Shown: piece after piece, positions 60,685-64,000 of the stretch | Numbering within the stretch: position 1 is the first letter of the stretch | Layout: every line of letters starts with the position of its first letter | Assembly (NCBI GenBank): GCA_950295325.1 | Contig: OX485803.1 | Location: 55,135,554-55,199,553 of the forward strand | Reading direction: 5' to 3' | Length of the DNA: 64,000 nt | DNA from: Polytrichum commune | Taxonomy: Eukaryota > Streptophyta > Polytrichopsida > Polytrichales > Polytrichaceae | The notes under the pieces: model-generated | The model's input: only the letters and a program-made list of their open reading frames with translations | Told to the model about the DNA's origin: nothing | Databases searched by the model: none | Translations under genes and position numbers: made by a program

Positions 60685-62429
60685 TAATTTGATGAAATGA
60701 AAGTATGAACATACGTGTTCAATATATACTTGGTGTGTACTTGGATATTCGTCGAGTATTTGAGCTTGTATGGCTATTTGTGTCCAAATTACATAACGCA
60801 ATTGATAAATGAATCGTAATATATATTGCTCACATTTGACATGACTAGCCATAATTGACACGATATGGTAAAACTAGTCACTTTTGTGCATTGTGGACGC
60901 CCAAAGACGGTTAGTTTGTGACATTTGTGATCTATTAGTCATGTCATACTTTGCATTTAAACACAAACAATTTCAATAATGCCGCAATGTGCCAAGGGTT
61001 GGTTTCCATGTCTTCCACCATGATACTCAAAAGTATACTAGGCACTAAACCCGATGAAACTTAATGAAACGCGTAAATGCGACAAAAAAAAAAAAAGGTG
61101 TGTGGAATCTATTTACCTTTTGCAAACCCAACATGTCAACGGACCTCGTTGGAAGAAAGGTTAAGCAATCCTATTACATGGAATTTCACCCTAAATGGCA
61201 CGCTTAGCTAATGTACTAAGTTTGGTGTTAATTTTCATAGATTCTTGTGTTTATGTGTATTTTGCATTACTATTAGTAAAATTCCCCGTATGCGCATGTG
61301 AACTACAATATTTGATTGTCATTTCTACCAGATTGCCCAAGATTGGAGAGGGATCCAATTATAATCTATTACAATAAGTGGACATTTATGTGATCTAGTT
61401 GTCTATTATAGAAGCATCATAGAAGGACGATGGTTTCAAGCTTCATGACGCTCATAACTTTGCGTGTTGAGCCTCGAGGTGTATTCTTGAAACCACGCAC
61501 AAATTAACATGAGTGTAACATGAGATATTATTTCATGTAGAAATGTTCAATATTTACATAATGGAGAGTTTTTTTGTTCTCTCTCTCTCTCTAGTGTGTA
61601 CAAATAGGAAGGTTCTTGAAATAGAGGGCAATATACAAAAGGAGGTCCTAAAGGTGAGAGAAAATAATAGGGTTGCTATTGTTGAACCTAGTTACATCGC
61701 CCTACATAGTGTGTGCAAGGTGGACATGCAAGCATTAGCCTAGCTTGAATGACATACACGATGACATATGTGTAGGGTCAAATTCTTAGGAGTCACGACT
61801 TAAGGATGAAACTATATTCAATTTAAATTCTTATAGGAATGTAAAAAATAATTAATCATATATATAGCATAGATTTATTACATATAGCATCGATTGAAAA
61901 ATCTCAGTACAAATAGATGAGTCCACTATCTAGTGTCCATTAGTTTGCATACCCATGTTTTTTCTTTATGATGTCTTATATTTAATATTTTTTCAAATTC
62001 CAAACCACCCACAAAAATCATTTAGAATTCCAATGAAGAGTGGACTCTCTAGGTGATTTAGTAGAAAATGAATCAATTTAAGCATTGATTGAAAAATCAT
62101 GAATTCTAGGCATTGTCTCTTGTTGCTCAACATAAATATTCATTACATACCCTTGTAGCCACTACTAAGGATTACAACTCTCGTTTTCTACACCAACAAT
62201 TTAGGTAAGGTATATCCACTCCCTATCATATACTCCCCATTGTGATGAGACAACACAACTAAAGTTCTCTAATGAAGGTGTCTTAGTTGGTCATTGGAAA
62301 ACAAATTTATGTACATGTATTTTCCAAAATTGTAGCCCATATGACAAGTCCCTAAAGAAAAGCTTGAGAATATACAAGTCCATATGGTTTCCAAGCCTTG
62401 ACATCATACTCCTTGGGGGGGGGGGGGGG
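60685..62429. other. Unassigned intergenic sequence
   Basis: Pieces near 62.03-62.18 kb resemble 42.9-43.4 kb. A 17-base G run is at about 62415-62431. No gene recognised. Confidence 0.45.
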
Positions 62430-62900
62430 GGTTCATTAAAAACCAAGAACCACATGCGTTTGCAACATACTCTAAACAACCCCCTATATACATTTTTTTT
62501 TGGGGGGGGGGGTTAAAATCAAGCATTGCACATATAATTAGAATGATAAAGATACAAGTGACAGTATGTATACATGAAAAGAACCTACATTCATATATAG
62601 ACATTAACATAAGTATACAAATATACTTTTGAATGATGATGACCCCTATTATATGTATAATGTAAAACCCATGCATTCATTAACAATGTTGTTGGAGATT
62701 TTTTCATCCCCCGGATGTGGCTCATAAGCATCTAAGTTTCAAGTGTATGTCATACAAGCTAATGCAATTTTTGTTTTAAATCTACCATCAAATGATCCAT
62801 AAGATTGGAAGTCCACTTATTGTTGGTTCCTTTCTGATACCAACATAAACCAATCTCCATGCTTGATCTTAAAACTTGCAAGCCTTAAACTTGCAACAAT
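62430..62900 (-). repeat. Reversed second copy of the 54690-55315 repeat
   Basis: On the minus strand it follows the order of the other copy, from TTTATGTTGGTATCAGAAAG to AGTATGTTGCAAACGCATG and GGTTCTTGGTTTTTAAT. Two long G/C runs interrupt it. Confidence 0.65.
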
Positions 62901-64000
62901 TGCAATCCCTTAACGCACATATTTCTGATCCAAATTGTTGCACATATTGGAGGTTTTCTAATCATATGAAAACAATTGAGACACCTAGGCATCAATGCCT
63001 TTGCAATTTTGATGCCGCCCATAATCCAATCAAGCACCCGCATTAACCACAACAAAGCGCCACAAAGAAGTGATGGGCGTTCCTCTTGCAACCCTAAGCA
63101 AGAAGTGGCCTCGTTCTCAACTCAACCACCTCTCCCAAAATTCTAATATTGCCTCTTCCATACATACAAGGATGAGATAAGGACGTAATAAAATTTATTC
63201 ATGCTAGTTTCAACCAATAATAAATACTTATCCCGTAAAGTCTAGTGACCCTACTATACAAGTACAAATGTTGTATATTTTCTAGAGGTCCTCCATAAAT
63301 GTACATTATTACAAGTTATAACTTTGTGTAGCATATGTATATGTAATGCATAAAAGTTAAAATTAGTACCCCTTTTGTGCACTCACATGTACTCATACGT
63401 GTTATGAAAGGCGCACCCCTCCAGACCACACTTCACCAAGTTGTACATACCAATAGTGACTGATTTTCTTATATCTTTGTCATGAAAGTTTTTTTTCAAA
63501 AGAAAAACATTCTATCACCTCATGTAAAAAATGAAATAAAATAAAATCTCCTCACATATATAGATCCTTGTTCCAAGTCTTTCAAGCACAAGACAATTAC
63601 ATATTCTAAGACAAACTCCTTGAATCAAAACCATGTCTAGGCCACCGTAGATAGGCTCTTTCTCTCACCACATTTGGCATGGCTTTAACATGTTTCCTGT
63701 CAATAAACTTCGCATCAAACAAACTATGCACAAAGAACACATGAGCATAATTATCCTTTTATTATGGGATTCCCATTTATGGGGAGCACTCAAATTGGAA
63801 TCGGTGAACTTTTCGACAAGCAACTGCATTAAGGTTTTTCAATCGCAACACCTTCTCTGAAAAGAGGCCATCGTGTAATTGTTTAGTAATGTTATGCACC
63901 AACCACCAAACTAACATGATTTTTTTTACATTATTCTAGGGGGAAATGTACACAAAGGAATGCAATCTGCATGGAGGACAAAATATTAATGGATGAAAGG
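62901..64000. other. Unassigned intergenic sequence to the right edge
   Basis: No gene, RNA or bounded repeat recognised. Confidence 0.4.

Noticed and set aside
61543-61743. Open frame preceded by CT-rich tract and TAG, like an acceptor
   Set aside because: No known domain or neighbouring exon; the CT run is a plain microsatellite.
1-64000. CRISPR-like arrays
   Set aside because: All tandem repeats seen are contiguous minisatellites or transposon interiors without unique spacers, and the sequence is eukaryotic.

Overview
The window reads as a repeat-rich, gene-poor stretch of a large plant (streptophyte) nuclear genome. It is AT-rich, and the evidence for a plant is a spliced gene of the plant-type histidine phosphatase (phosphoglycerate-mutase-like) family, a CACTA element, a Mutator-like foldback, Tourist/Harbinger-type elements, a tRNA-derived SINE and a chromodomain Ty3/gypsy relic. 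The species cannot be fixed from sequence alone. No rRNA, tRNA, CRISPR array, operon or prokaryotic signal was found.

Only one protein-coding gene can be supported. It lies on the minus strand between about 8.6 and 4.7 kb and was rebuilt here from four coding exons (8394-8029, 6845-6672, 6148-6040, 5573-5380) with GT-AG borders and matching phases. The joined protein has the family's RHG motif, the conserved arginines, the mid-domain glutamate and the second catalytic histidine, and ends in a stop. Upstream (about 8.5-11.2 kb) is a region dense in simple repeats that probably holds the 5' leader and promoter.

The rest is layered mobile DNA. From left to right: a minisatellite array (1-780); a 960-bp foldback with an 8-bp target duplication (1687-2646); a LINE relic on the minus strand split by unknown DNA and carrying a 164-bp tandem duplication (13440-16560); a 25-bp-stem palindrome (17213-17272); a 1564-bp Mutator-like foldback with an exact 9-bp target duplication and a 30-bp tandem array inside (18601-20164); a second LINE relic (21780-23440) interrupted by a 353-bp Tourist-like element (22616-22968) that contains its own 39-bp perfect hairpin; a decayed four-unit repeat (26430-27240); a Ty3/gypsy chromovirus integrase/chromodomain relic (28150-29843); small inverted-repeat elements and a GC-rich island (30.4-33.7 kb); a 1.16-kb foldback with three 188-bp units (35194-36355); a 1.2-kb CACTA element carrying a tRNA-derived SINE (44894-46103); and a 2.24-kb structure (50867-53109) in which one Harbinger-like element has inserted in reverse into a relative.

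Dispersed families tie the right half together: three copies of a ~500-bp element with GGGCCACTTCACAC ends, a third copy of the Harbinger-like element at 57.7-58.3 kb, and at least seven copies of a ~200-bp repeat. Nestings give a relative order of events: the ~200-bp repeat is older than the Mutator-like element, the LINE is older than the Tourist-like element, and the outer Harbinger-like copy is older than the inner one. Long inverted repeats are the dominant theme and would be natural sources of hairpin RNA if transcribed.
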